A stretch of 64,000 bases of DNA. Source: Acridotheres tristis. Lineage: Eukaryota; Chordata; Aves; Passeriformes; Sturnidae. The notes under the pieces were generated by a model that ran no database searches, was not told the origin of the DNA, and was given only the letters and a program-made list of their open reading frames with translations. Each line of letters begins with the position of its first letter. The first letter of the stretch is position 1. Location of the stretch: assembly GCA_037013685.1 (NCBI GenBank), contig CM072894.1, positions 11,919,449 through 11,983,448 of the forward strand, in the 5' to 3' direction. Position numbers and translations under genes: made by a program. Shown here piece by piece: positions 1-10,488 of the stretch.

Positions 1-1895
1 GCAACCTGAGTAAATTGAGGGAAGGAGTGTGATAGGCTTACCTTAACAGCTTATTTGAGTCTGGAGCACAAAGTCATTCAGAACCCTTCATACTGCTTAC
101 ATGCTCTGTTCCCTAAAAATACACTGACCGTTGGATGCCTTAAATGAGAGCTGGTACAATCAAGACATTTAATGTGTTCACATTGACCTCTTCAGTGCGG
201 TTCCCCACGGGGAGCTCCTGCCTCTGATAAAAAAATGGGACAGAGAGGAGTAGCTATGGATATTTGGGACTGAATTATAAATGTCAGGGCTGTTTCCTTT
301 CTCATGCAGCCTTCAGGGCATGGGACAAGGAACCCTTTTCTCCATGGGTGCTTTGTTTTTTTCATGCCTGAACTGAGTGTGCTGTGGGTTGCAAATGCAC
401 CCGGCAGTGCCAATGGCTAGTAGCCACTTGGCTAAGCCAGTGGTTGAGCCAGAGGGTCTGAAATGATTGCAAGATATTTTCCTTTGGCTGGTGGTTTGTT
501 AGTGTGTCATGCGAGAGCAGTCTGCCAGCGTGGGCTCTGTAAACGGGTGTGAGTGGCCCGACAGACAAAGAGCTCGCAGTGTGGGGCTCACAGGCAGAGG
601 CAGATGTGGGTTGGTCACTCAGCTTGCACGTGCAAAGTCCACTTGCCGGATCAAAGGGATTTACTGCAGTGCATGAAAACAAGAAACCATGGGCTGGGGA
701 GCGGCTGGGGGGTGGGAGGCAGCGGAAGGAGGCTGCATTCCTTTCGTTCGTATGTAAGGCTGACCAGACAGACGCTGGCTGCTGTTCCTCCCTGCTGTGG
801 GATGAGCCAGGCTGGGCTGCAGGCAGTGCAGGCTGATAGCAGCTTGCTAGATTGGGAGCAATCCTCTCTTGGGGTTTGACTTTGCTGGGAAGCCCAGGGA
901 CCATCAGACCCCACATTACACTTGGTGCATCTTCCACATTACTGTCCCGCATCTCATCTGCAGGAGAATCAGGACAGCACTATAAGGCCCATCAGTGGTC
1001 AAACTGGTTATGAAACCACCTTCTGGATGACCTTTGGAGAGGGAAAAACAATCATCTGTGTGGGAGAGAATTTAATCTGGAAGGGAAAGGGAAAAACACT
1101 GTCTGTATGGAAAGGGAAATGAAAATATTTGACTGAACTCAAAGCAAGCTGGGACATCTAAAGTTTAAGGGTGTGTAAAGGAGCTAAGAGCAGTGGTGGG
1201 ACTGACTGTCAGAGTGCATCAAAGAAGCCCCTCAGGGAAGAAATAGCAGCTGGGCCTGTAAACAGGAGGAAAAGGCAAGCTGTAGGTTTGGAAAAACCAC
1301 ACTGCCAGTGTGAAGGTGAGGTAAAAACATCTAAAGAAGGAGCAACCAGGACTGGCATGGTAATTCAACCCTAGCACATTCTCTCACAGTTATTCGTGGA
1401 GCAGATATCAGTGCAAACAAAGGCATTTTCTCTCTTTTGAGATAGGAAAATTTTCATCCTGCCTTCACACATGCATGGAGAGGAATTATCAATGTAATGG
1501 AGAGTGGAGAGAGAAGGTATTCCAATGAGCCAAACCCCATGTATAATCATCAGTACTTCCTAAATTAGAAAACAGGATATTGCTGGAGAATGTCTGAATG
1601 CAAATAAGTCTAAGGGTGAGCTGGCCTGTGACCTATGGAAATATTAGTCATAGGATGTGACTGTATCTCCCAGATCAAAGACTGCTGGAGATTTCTATCT
1701 CCTGACAAAACCATTCCTATCAGCCTTCTTTGCAGTAATGTGTAGGGGAAGGTATAAAATGGTGTGGATACATTCTGACCAGGGATGATGCATCACATAA
1801 AAACTGGCCAGGAATTCGTTAAGATTGGGACAGTGATTAAAAAAATTACTCTTATGGGGTTCTGCTAGGATTTGCATTTTATGAATATCAGAAGG
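1..1895 (+). other. KLF7: KLF7 intron, unremarkable stretch
   Basis: Intronic by position upstream of the KLF7 penultimate exon. It includes a moderately GC-rich part (about 530-900) with overlapping short open frames on both strands. None shows splice sites or a recognisable protein. I see no supported element here. Confidence 0.5.
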
Positions 1896-2109
1896 TTTCC
1901 TCCTTTTCCTTTTCCTTTTCCTTTTCCTTTTCCTTTTCCTTTCCTTTCCTTTCCTTTTCCTTTTCCTTTTCCTTTTCCTTTTCCTTTTCCTTTCCTTTTC
2001 CTTTTCCTTTTCCTTTCCTTTTCCTTTCCTTTTCCTTTTCCTTTTCCTTTTCCTTTCCCTTTCCTTTCCCTTTCCCTTTCCCTTTCCCTTTCCTTTCCTT
2101 TCCTTCTCC
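1896..2109. repeat. Imperfect polypyrimidine microsatellite (CCTTTT/CCTTT/CCCTTT)
   Basis: About 214 nt of uninterrupted C/T on the + strand, mostly CCTTTT units with interspersed CCTTT and, towards the end, CCCTTT units. The other strand is pure purine. It is free of stop codons in several frames and so gives spurious Lys/Glu/Gly-rich or Phe/Pro-rich open frames. The mixed units indicate an old array that has been interrupted and re-expanded. Confidence 0.95.
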
Positions 2110-4200
2110 ATCCAAAACCAGGATTTGATACAACTGAAGCTCAAGTTTGAAAAACAACAGTTGGGCACCTCACATCTACATTTAGGTTTCTAAGGACTAA
2201 ACAAGTGGGAAATACCCATGTAAATAGATGTTACTAGTCTACATGTGATCTTAAGATAGCACTTCTTCAAGTGGGGTTTGTTTCACATTGTCAGGACATC
2301 TTATTTTAAATTATATACTTCTTTGATCCAAAATGCTGGGTGAGAGTAACTAAAACAAACAAATCCAGCCTGCAGGAAAACAAAGTACTACATTTGCAAG
2401 AAAAAGATGAGACTCACGAGAGATTAGATAGAGCATTAACCAACAGAAGGTTTTTTAGATGGCATATAAAATAATAGAGAACTTTCCCCAAGTGTTGGAG
2501 ATGAAAGAGAAAATATCTGGAATCTGGAAATTATTGGAGGGGTTAAAGTTGAGGAGAGTAGGCTGGATGATAGGTAAAGAAGATTGATTCAAAGTAAAGG
2601 AATAGCAGAGAAAATAAAGACACTGTGTCAGTGATAGCACATGAATGGGAAGCTGCATTGCTGTATTGTTTTAGTGTAATAGCATCTGTGAACAGAAAGC
2701 AAATGAAGAAAAGGAAAAAGCAAGTAGCCAAGCACAGCACCAATTCTGCAGGATGCAAGACTGAATAATGACTTAGGGAAAAGCATTTGGGAGAACAGTA
2801 TTGGTGGCATAGGAGAAATAAAAGCCAAAGCCCAAGATGTTTTGTTGTAGAGAGACCCAAAGCTTTGTGGCGAGTCTGCAGCTCTGTGTGCAGGACTGAA
2901 ACCTGCCAAGGGGACATAGAGGGGCACGGAGGATCCTGAAGCTCCAGTGGCAGCATTGGAGATTAATACAGATTAATACACTGCTGGAAATGAGAGCCAG
3001 GGAATTGAAGGAGGAAGGGTATGTGAAAGACCTTCATTCACGGCTGCATTTTTTGGGGAGTACAGTTGCTTAGCCAGTTTGGAAAGATGTGTTTTTGTTG
3101 TGATGTTGGACTTTTAAAAAGTTTTTTGGGTAAAAACATAGCAAGTCTATATCAAAGCTGATTAAAATAAACCCAGCTTGATCCTGAGCTCCTTATAACT
3201 TTCTGATCTTGAAGCCTTTTAGCCATTTGGCCAGTTTGGAGGAGAGTGTTGTGATTTCATTGTGGAGAGTCAGAGCCTCACTTCATTATTACAGCAAGAG
3301 CCTAGACTTAGAAAATTATCTTTGAGACCCACCTAGGCATTAGGAGGATGACCCCTGCCAGAAGCAGCCCTTGCCATTTAAAACACAAGTGGTATTCATC
3401 CATAGCTTAGTGGTCAATAGTTGAATTCTCAGTCCCGTGTTTCTGCTCCATCATTTGCCAAATCAATAGTATGGGACAATCTTATTGTTTGGGTTTGAAA
3501 ATGTAAATAGGTATTGGTTGGTTGTTTGTTTGCTGTGTGAAAAGATTTCTGGCACAAGGTAGACCTAGAAATTGATATCTTCTGTCTGTTCAGCAGCTGC
3601 AAGAGGGCAAGTGCAGATACCTCCAAGTGTTACGGCAGTCTGCCTTGGTAAGGCACAGAGGAGCCTTCTTGAGTTTGTAATTTAGTGTTTTCTTTATACC
3701 CATCCGTCTGATCCTGAGCCCCTGTGAAGCACCCAGCCAGTGGGCAAATGGTAGAGATCACAAAAAGAGACTCAAAGAAAAACCCACCAATTTGTGTTCT
3801 GCTAATTTCCCTTTGTGTTACTTCTGTCCCACACTGGATAGAATTGGCAAGTTAACAAGAAGAAGCTATGATTTTCTTGTCCATTTGTCCAAAACTGTCA
3901 TTTCTAAAGTATTTGAGGTCAAGCCAGGGTTGAATTGGAGATGTGTTTTCAGACATGCTGTTTTAGGCTGAGGTGGGCATGGCTGGGAGGCCTGAAGTAC
4001 TCTGGGGCAGGAAAAGCCAAGAGAGCTGTCTCTCATCTTAGAAGCAGATACTGGGTTAGAGGCTTTTCCTAAGCACAGTGTGGGTGTTTGAGTCTGGGTC
4101 ATATCTGGGCAGGTAGTAGCCAGCAGCCTGGATGGACCTCTCCTAATCCAGAGCCTTTCACACCCCATGTGAACACAGTCCCACATACCTACATACCAGC
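2110..4200 (+). other. KLF7: KLF7 intron between microsatellite and ERV fragment
   Basis: AT-rich intron sequence. A 10-bp unit GATTAATACA is repeated twice in tandem near 2959-2978. The right end (about 3850-4200) may hold further decayed retroviral sequence, because it directly continues the ERV fragment, but I could not recognise protein similarity there. Confidence 0.45.
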
Positions 4201-4406
4201 ATCAGCAACTTGAAAGCAGGAGCAGATGAACTACAAGGCTTCGTGGAAGCTGACCTAAATATAGCAGAGGTGTCCATGCTTTTGCCAAGGGTGGTGGGGT
4301 CCCAAATAAAACCATGGGCACAATGGCATGAGGAGTGCCCACCTTACAGCAAAGAGGAACTGCAGGTAGGGAGACCAGCCTGATAGGGATAGGGAATATG
4401 AGACAC

Positions 4407-5069
4407 TCATTCAGTCTCATGCTCTCTGGCCCAGGTATCTGTGAGGCTATTTTTGAAATAAGTTCCATTGTCTGACTTACATTCCATGTCACCACAGGAC
4501 TTACTTTTCAGTGCCCAGGATGGTATTCCGAGCAGTGGCATGAAGCATGGGTACATCTCCAGCCATCCAGTTGTGTCCACCATTGTCAGCATGTAGTGCC
4601 TGGCTTGGTGGGTTTGTGGGGGTGTGATGTAATTGATCTGCCAGGCCTCCCCATAGTTGTATTTCAACCACTGTCCCCTTCTCACACGGGCTTTACACTT
4701 GGCCTGCTTGATTTCAGCACATGTTTCACAGTTAGAGATGACCTGAAAGATACCATCTGTGCACCCCTTGATCACAAACCCATCATGTTGCATCTCTTCC
4801 CTGATGACCTGAGCCATTATGGACCCACCAATCTCAAAATAATTCACCTTTATGTTGCCAGTTCAATCCATCTAAGATACTTTCATCTTGGCTGCTCGAT
4901 CCACCTGTTTGTTGTTGCAATGTTCTTCAGTAGCCCGACTCTTACGTATGTGGGCATCTACATGGTGTACTTTTATAGCCAGCTTTTCTATCTGTGGCAA
5001 TATCTTGCCATAATTCAGCAGCCTACATGGGTTTACCTCTGTACTGCCAATTGGTCTAGCCAGTCCCAC
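4407..5069 (-). pseudogene. Decayed ERVL-like retroviral pol fragment (end of RNase H, start of integrase)
   Basis: Old endogenous-retrovirus relic, antisense to KLF7. Reading the - strand from 5069 down, the first part resembles the end of an RNase H domain (motif HVDAHIRKSRATEEH). The integrase zinc-binding region follows (H-x-x-x-H, then CETCAEIKQAK). The beginning of the integrase core comes next (GEAWQINYIT, then KSDNGTYF). In-frame stops and at least one frameshift between about 4720 and 4880 separate the parts. The first catalytic Asp of the core reads Asn, and the third acidic residue is not reached in frame. The motif style (WAREH, SDNGTYF) is closest to ERVL/spuma-like class III elements of birds. 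No LTR pair is recognised. The product cannot be functional. Confidence 0.85.
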
Positions 5070-5685
5070 AGAACATTTGACAGGAACAAAAACATTAATA
5101 TTCCTTGGTTACAAGTAATAGTTAGTATTATTAATTAATTAATTATTATTCAATCATCTTTTGGTTAAATTATTTGTTCCTTTTGCTCAGTCTTCTTCTT
5201 CTTTTGAGTTCTTGAATCTGTACGCCGTGAATCAATGGTAATCATCTCCCTCTGCCAAAATTACTCTTTCCCTGGTTTGAAGAGTTGGCATTGCTTTTTC
5301 CTTATAATCTGGTTTTATCTTGGCTGTTTTGTCAATTTTCTTTGATTCCTTGGTTTAGAAGAGCTCTTTCATGTGGAGGTGGTAGAAAAACCTCATGGCC
5401 CTCTGTGGCAGGCTGGTTTTGGCCTCCACCCTGTAGAGCAATTTGGACCTCCTCAAGGTGCTCTTTTCCCAGTAGTCTGTCTCTACTGAAGATGAGGACA
5501 TCCATCATCTTCCCTGTCCCTGAAGTTTCTTCACATTTCTCCAGATGCAAAAGCAATACAAGCCATGCTGAGCAGCCCCACAGAGCAACCAGGTCATGTC
5601 AAGGGGCAAGGTGGTTCCAAAACTGGCCCAAAGGATAGGGCAGGCTAGAGGCTGCACTCTCTGGGATAATGGGCAATCTCTTCAG
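5070..5685. other. Probable remnant sequence between ERV pol fragment and the signal-peptide-like frame
   Basis: Contains an AT-rich patch (5125-5160, TTAATTAATTAATTATTATT-like). On the - strand, a short open frame (5332-5556) is Glu/Gln-rich and unrecognised. In an intact retrovirus this side would hold reverse transcriptase, but I see none, so the insertion is rearranged or composite. Confidence 0.4.
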
Positions 5686-5870
5686 TCACTCAGGAGCAAT
5701 GTCCAGCCTCTCCCTGACCCATTCCTGGGAATTGCAAAGGCCAGTGGTCCTGGTCTTCTCAGCACTCATGCTCTTGGCGACAACAGGCAGTTTCTTTGGA
5801 CTCTCGGGAATGATGTCCATCCTGAACCTCACCCAGTCTTGGGGATTGCAAGGGTCAAGGCTGCTGGTCC
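5620..5870. repeat. 114-bp direct tandem duplication
   Basis: The text ggattgcaagg (attgca at 5845-5850) recurs as gaattgcaaagg (attgca at 5731-5736), an offset of 114 bp. Flanking sequence is similarly repeated, for example the Trp-Val-Arg codons and the following Pro-Glu. The offset is a multiple of three, so the duplication keeps the reading frame of the neighbouring - strand open frame. The copies are clearly diverged. Confidence 0.7.
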
Positions 5871-6012
5871 ATTCTTCGGCCGTACACGTGGCGGCAACAA
5901 ATGCCAGAGACAGCCTGTGGAGCACCATGGTCAGGAAGACCACCAGGATGAGCCTCATCCTGGTCTTTTGCAAGGGTGACATCTTGGCACGTGAACTGCC
6001 TCGGCCTGCCAT
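5686..6012 (-). CDS. Unidentified 108-residue open frame with signal-peptide-like start, next to the ERV fragment
   Basis: Function unknown. From the first in-frame ATG (6012-6010, - strand) the frame encodes a basic N-terminus, then a hydrophobic core (LILVVFLTMVL, residues about 20-30) and a small-residue stretch that would suit signal-peptidase cleavage (AFVAAT). The rest contains two copies of a 38-residue unit, beginning CNPQDWVRFRMDI and CNSQEWVRERLDI. The second copy is cut by a TGA, although unit similarity continues past the stop (KRLPIIPES against KKLPVVAKS). It lies about 0.6 kb from the retroviral RNase H relic, in the same orientation, so it may be part of the same insertion or of a nested one. 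No splice sites or promoter were recognised. It could equally be a non-coding repeat with a chance open frame. Confidence 0.3.
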   Translation of the reverse strand: MAGRGSSRAKMSPLQKTRMRLILVVFLTMVLHRLSLAFVAATCTAEEWTSSLDPCNPQDWVRFRMDIIPESPKKLPVVAKSMSAEKTRTTGLCNSQEWVRERLDIAPE

Positions 6013-6613
6013 GTTGATCAGAGTCAGGCTGTGACGTTCCGGGCTGCCCAGTCTCTCTGTGCTTGCACATGTTGGCAATGTGACATCATGGGCTGCTGTC
6101 GCACGGGGCTCTGTGATGTCACAACTTGTTTTCTGCCTGGCTGGCAGGCAGTGAAGGCCAAAGTGGAGCTGGGAAGGACCTGGGTAGGTGGATTTTTAAG
6201 CTTGTCCCACTGCTATGCCTGCTGGCAGGCAATGAGCCCAGCAGTGGAATGACGCTGTGTTCCACAGGATTTGCACCGTGAGCTGTGCCCAGACTCCATC
6301 CGAGCTGCTTTCAGTGCTGTGCTCCAGCACATGGGCAGCCATGATATATTTCCACTCAAAATCCTCTTGACGGCAAAGTGGCAGCCTATGTTAAAAGGAA
6401 AACAAAAAATTCATGTATTTTGACAAAAAATCTTGACCCCTCTTGAGCAGGGTCTTGGACAAACTGGCCTGTAAGAGGAATAACATAATTCTCAACATAC
6501 TATTGCTTTTCACATGTGTTTAATCATATTTTATCACAACAATGTCAATTGTTCATAACACGTGTGGTGATTCAGATTCTCACTAAAGCAATAGGTAACA
6601 AATCTACACTCAC

Positions 6614-6769
6614 CTTTGTGGATTTGCCACCCAGCACCCCTTTCTGTACAGAATTGTAAATAAATACCTCAACTCTGTGTGGATCAACTTCTTTCACAGT
6701 GGATGAAGCCACCTGTTTCAGGACAATGACTGCAGAACCAAAATCTTTCCACTGGTCAGCTTTAGACAT
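6614..6769 (-). pseudogene. Coding-like 52-codon segment ending at a strong donor, identity unknown
   Basis: From ATG (6769-6767, - strand) 52 codons run open to AAAG|gtgagt, a strong splice donor in phase 0. Codon composition is unusual for intron DNA: 21 of 52 codons begin with G, as in real coding sequence. The peptide starts MSKADQWKDFGSAV and later has VEVFIYNS. I do not recognise the family. A downstream acceptor on the same strand (ttccttttaacatag, about 6394-6408) exists, but joining in phase 0 meets a stop quickly. It may be a relic exon, part of the nearby insertion, or chance. Confidence 0.2.
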
Positions 6770-8799
6770 GATAAGAAGGCTTAATAAGAATCAAAGTCTT
6801 TAAAACACTGCAGGCCAGCTTGCAATCCCAGAAGTCCCCATTTGCAGATAAGCACACAAATGTTGTGTTAGGTAGATTTGTTCCTGAAGATGTCTGACTT
6901 TCAAAACTCAGAACTGAAAATTGTGGCTGCAAAAACTGAATGCTGAAAAAACATTTGCAGGCATGCTAGCTAAGCTAATGATGACAAACATGAGTCTCAA
7001 GATAAAAGCTGATGCCCAGCTGAGTTCTGAAAGAAAGGTGTACTCAATTGTATGGCCGTGCACATTCAGAGGCTTAGTGGGGATTTATTCCTTCCTCCTG
7101 TACATCTGGACTCTCACCACACACAGAGAGGTCTTAATAGCTTCCTTAATATAAACTTCCATTTGTACATCTTGTTGGTCACCTGTAAAGTTTGCAAAGC
7201 CTTTCCTTCTTCAGAGTGAAATTTTCCACATTTGGATTTTTTCCAGTATGTTTTTTGTTTGTTATTTTAGAAATTGGAGCATGTGTGTTGGGGAGAGGCA
7301 GGGAGAAAAGAACTGTGCACAGTGTAACAAGTTTAGCTAGAAACTTGGCCCATGTAGTTGAAAATAATAGAAGACTTCTATCTGTGAATATCTGGATAAA
7401 AATTAACTTGAATGGATTAAGCTGTGATCCATTGTAAACTGACGTCCATATGAGTGATATTTTATCATAATTCTTTGTGAGACCTATAGAATCCCAAAGG
7501 TGATTTTTTCTTGGGCTTTGTTTGGCTTTGAATGTGTGTTAGTAAACATGTTTCATACAGAAAACCTCTTTGTTTTTTGATTTTTCTCCCTGTAGACACA
7601 GTGTCACCCAGCAATGGAATGCTGGAATACATTTGTGTTTCCTTTGGTTACTTACACTCACCTGGCAGCATGAATGATCTGGGTGGTTTCCAGCTGCTTG
7701 CATGTAACCCCTTAGAGCTAAGGACAGGTAATCCTTTGTGCCTTTTCTGAAATCCAAATGGGGAAGCTTCCTAACTGGTAAAGTTAATTATCTTTACTCA
7801 CTGCCTTGTGCTCTGGAGATTAGTCACCAGGGTTTGCCCAGCAGCATTGCCAAGGCTTTTTTACTGAGCTCTGCTCAGTGTGGAGCAGCAAGGAGCTCAT
7901 GTGCTGCTGGGTGCAGCCTGCCAGCTGTGCCCCAGGACAGAGAAAGCACCGGGAAGGGGGAGATCTCCTTCAAACGTGCCTGCCAGCATGTGGGTAGCTC
8001 TGCCTTGGCACCAGGGCAGCCTTTAGTGAGAGAACTTGCCAGTGCACTCTTAAGCTCAAGCACATGATTTCCCTTTTGCATCTATCCCCAAAGCAGATTC
8101 AGTATCTGAATGATTGAGATCCTGGGCCTTTTTCCATTTTTGTTGTTGACAAAAATGGGAAATCAGAAGGAATGTATGTTCCTTTCCCCTCATGTTTTAT
8201 TCCTGTGCTCTCTCTGCCAGTCTGCATCATTTTTTGGTCATCTTTTCTCTGATTTTCTAGTGACTAAAGGGAGAAGATGGCAAATGCTGAAAGACATCAG
8301 CACTGCAGTAGTTGGAATAAGCAAACCTCACATACATTAGCAAAAATATGGAGCAAAACCATTTAAAATGTTATCATCTGGAAAGGGGGATTCTGTTACT
8401 TTTAATTTTTATTGTAATTTCTGAACACAGTCCGTGATACATGCATCCCATATTTTTCCTGGCCTATTTGCCTTTATATATAGTCTGGAATTTCTCAGAA
8501 ACTCTTGATTTAAACTGTAGGTTTCCAAGGAACACTTCTTTGATGCACTGCTCTGGATTATATAAATATGCACCATGTCCTTTAAAGGCTATCTCATTGT
8601 CCACCTTCTAAGATACCTTACAAAAACCAAAGGGAAGAGAACAGAGTGCTGGAAAAATCTGAACCAGTGAGCTGCTGAATTTTTTTCTTTTTCATCTGTT
8701 CGTTCTGCCGCTGCTACCTTGCTTTGCATCTTTGAGCTTGCAGAGCTCCACAGAATCTGAAACTAGAAGCCCTTATTAGAGGACATTTTTAAAAATTTC
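6770..8799 (+). other. KLF7: KLF7 intron, no element recognised
   Basis: AT-rich with a slightly GC-richer part around 7800-8060. Short open frames on both strands have no splice context and no recognisable protein. Nothing further can be supported. Confidence 0.45.
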
Positions 8800-8839
8800 T
8801 TGCTGCTCCTCTGGGGACCGAAGTAATGGCAGATTGAAG

Positions 8840-9060
8840 CAGCAGAGAATGTGTAATTAGGGCAAACAGCGATGCCTCGTGTGATCGGGAGAAACAGGAG
8901 GAGAGGAGGGGAAGCGCAACAGCCCGGCGTGCCCAGGCTGTTACTAGGAGACCCCGGCACGAAATGCATGAGATGCGGAGCGCTAATGGGCCGGCCCCGC
9001 CGCCTGGGTACCAGCCCGACCTGCTGCACAGCTGCTTCTGCCCGCCCGTTGCCAAGCAAC
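8840..9060. promoter_or_regulatory. GC/CpG-rich enhancer-like patch with RFX X-box
   Basis: An isolated patch in AT-rich intron DNA with many CpG dinucleotides (for example gatcggg, cccggcgtg, gcggagcgc, gggccggccccgccgcc). It ends in a perfect X-box GTTGCCAAGCAAC at 9048-9060, which matches the RFX palindrome GTYRCC-N-RGYAAC with a one-base spacer. It also has TAATTA-like homeodomain sites near 8851. The pattern suits a tissue-specific regulatory element or a poised CpG island inside KLF7. There is no splice or coding evidence. The regulatory role is inferred. Confidence 0.45.
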
Positions 9061-9310
9061 TCCCTTTCCTTTCCTTTCCTTTCCTTTCCTTTCCTTTCCT
9101 TTCCTTTCCTTTCCTTTCCTTTCCTTTCCTTTCCTTTCCTTTCCTTTCCTTTCCTTTCCTTTCCTTTCCTTTCCTTTCCTTTCCTTCCTTTCCTTTCCTT
9201 TCCTTTCCTTTCCTTTCCTTTCCTTTCCTTTCCTTTCCTTTCCTTTCCTTTCCTTTCCTTTCCTTTCCTTTTCCCTCTCCTTTCTTCTCCTTTTTCCTCT
9301 CTTCTTTTTT
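9061..9310. repeat. Long polypyrimidine (TTTCC)n pentanucleotide microsatellite
   Basis: About 200 nt of nearly perfect TTTCC units on the + strand, with one lost base near 9184, followed by a degenerate C/T tail to 9310. It starts at the very base after the RFX X-box. The complementary strand is (GGAAA)n. Such mirror-like purine/pyrimidine tracts can form triplex (H-DNA) and are length-variable. The open frames through it, on both strands, are spurious. Confidence 0.97.
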
Positions 9311-10380
9311 ATTTATTTCATTTTCCTCCCCCCTCCACACTCACATATTCTGGAGGTTTAGTTGGGTAGTTTTGCTGCTGGTGTTGCTGCCAGGTTCTCT
9401 CCTGTCCCTACCTCTCTGCTGTTGTCCCCAGGGCCCAGCCCAGGGGAGGATGTGCCGGCAATTAATGGGGCAGAAGCTGGGTCTGTGTGCTCAGGTTGGC
9501 ACCAGCATCTGTCCCCCAGCCCTGCTCCCCACCCACCGTGCAGGAGCTTCGTTCCAAGAGGAGCTGTGGAGCGGGGTTTGAACGGGAGCACATTGCAAAG
9601 GCTTTATCACTCTCAATGGGAGTCTTGCACAGACCCAATGAGATCAAGCCAGGCGTTCGTCCCCTCCTTCAGGGCTCAGTATGGAGGGCAATGTGTGCTT
9701 GTTAAACTGCAGCCCCTTGAGTAGAAAATGGAGCATTTCCATTTCTTTCAATGTTGCTACATGCTTTGCTTTTCTCTTCTTTTCAGCTAGGCAAGTGGGC
9801 TTTGTGGATGTGTGTTAGGTGCTTGTGTGTATGTAAGACATAATGCTGCAAAAATTGGTTTCTTTTTGTGTCCTGAATGGCTACATACTGAAGACTGCTG
9901 CTGGCTTGGTAGACAAGCCTTGGCAAGGCCCTTAGGAACTAATCCGGAGCTTTGAAGTTTGTAGAAAGACTGATTGGACGTTGGGTCTGCTTCTTAACCT
10001 CTTTTCCCCCATCTCTAATATAGATATGATCAGAGTCACCTCTCTGTAAGGGCACTGCTGACCTTTTTGGATGAAAGGAGCTGTACATCATTCATGGAAA
10101 TGTACTGGTTTTACACTTGATCATCCCTGCCCTTCTAAAAATAGGTACAACCTTCTCACATTGTGTATTTCACAATCCTGTCACATTCCTCTTCTGCCCC
10201 ATACTGTCTTCTGCCAGCTTTTCTCTTGTGCTTTGTCACCCTTTCAAAGGCTTTTCCATTTTTTCAGCAGGTGGCAAAACTGAATAAAATGCCAATTTAA
10301 TTTTTTTTTCCTCTTTTTTTTGTGTAGAAAACATTGGTGGGCCACTTAAGCACCGACCATTGACCCCTCCTTTGCATTCC
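9311..10380 (+). other. KLF7: KLF7 intron with GC-rich shoulder
   Basis: GC-richer sequence from about 9400 to 9720 with several CpGs (gtgccggc, gagcgggg, gaacggg, ggcgttcgtcc) continues the GC-rich patch on the other side of the TTTCC tract. It may be one regulatory region split by the microsatellite. No coding exon is recognised. A poly-T stretch lies near 10303-10322. Confidence 0.4.
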
Positions 10381-10421
10381 TTTTAAATAATAAAAATATT
10401 CATTAGTCTTTCTAGTCTCCA

Positions 10422-10488
10422 ACAAAAATCAATTAGGAGTATATTGAGGAATGAAAGGCTCAGAAAAGTATCTGAAATTGATTTTTGT
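10422..10488. promoter_or_regulatory. Inverted pair of ONECUT/HNF6-like sites
   Basis: ACAAAAATCAATT at 10422-10434 and its exact reverse complement AATTGATTTTTGT at 10476-10488 form a 13-bp perfect inverted repeat with a 41-bp spacer. Each arm contains ATTGATTT, the core bound by ONECUT (HNF6) factors, and each is followed by a homeodomain core (TTAG/TAATTAG). This could be a paired binding site or a hairpin. The function is inferred only. Confidence 0.35.

Noticed and set aside
1695..2168. Lys/Glu/Arg-rich 157-codon frame and its Phe/Pro-rich mirror
   Set aside because: They are direct translations of the CCTTTT microsatellite, with no splice or promoter context.
4596..5138. 180-codon + strand frame
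   Set aside because: It is antisense to the recognised retroviral pol motifs on the - strand, so it is a shadow.
8789..9581. Long frames (165-205 codons) on both strands
   Set aside because: Driven by the stop-free TTTCC pentanucleotide; the flanking parts are not recognisable protein.
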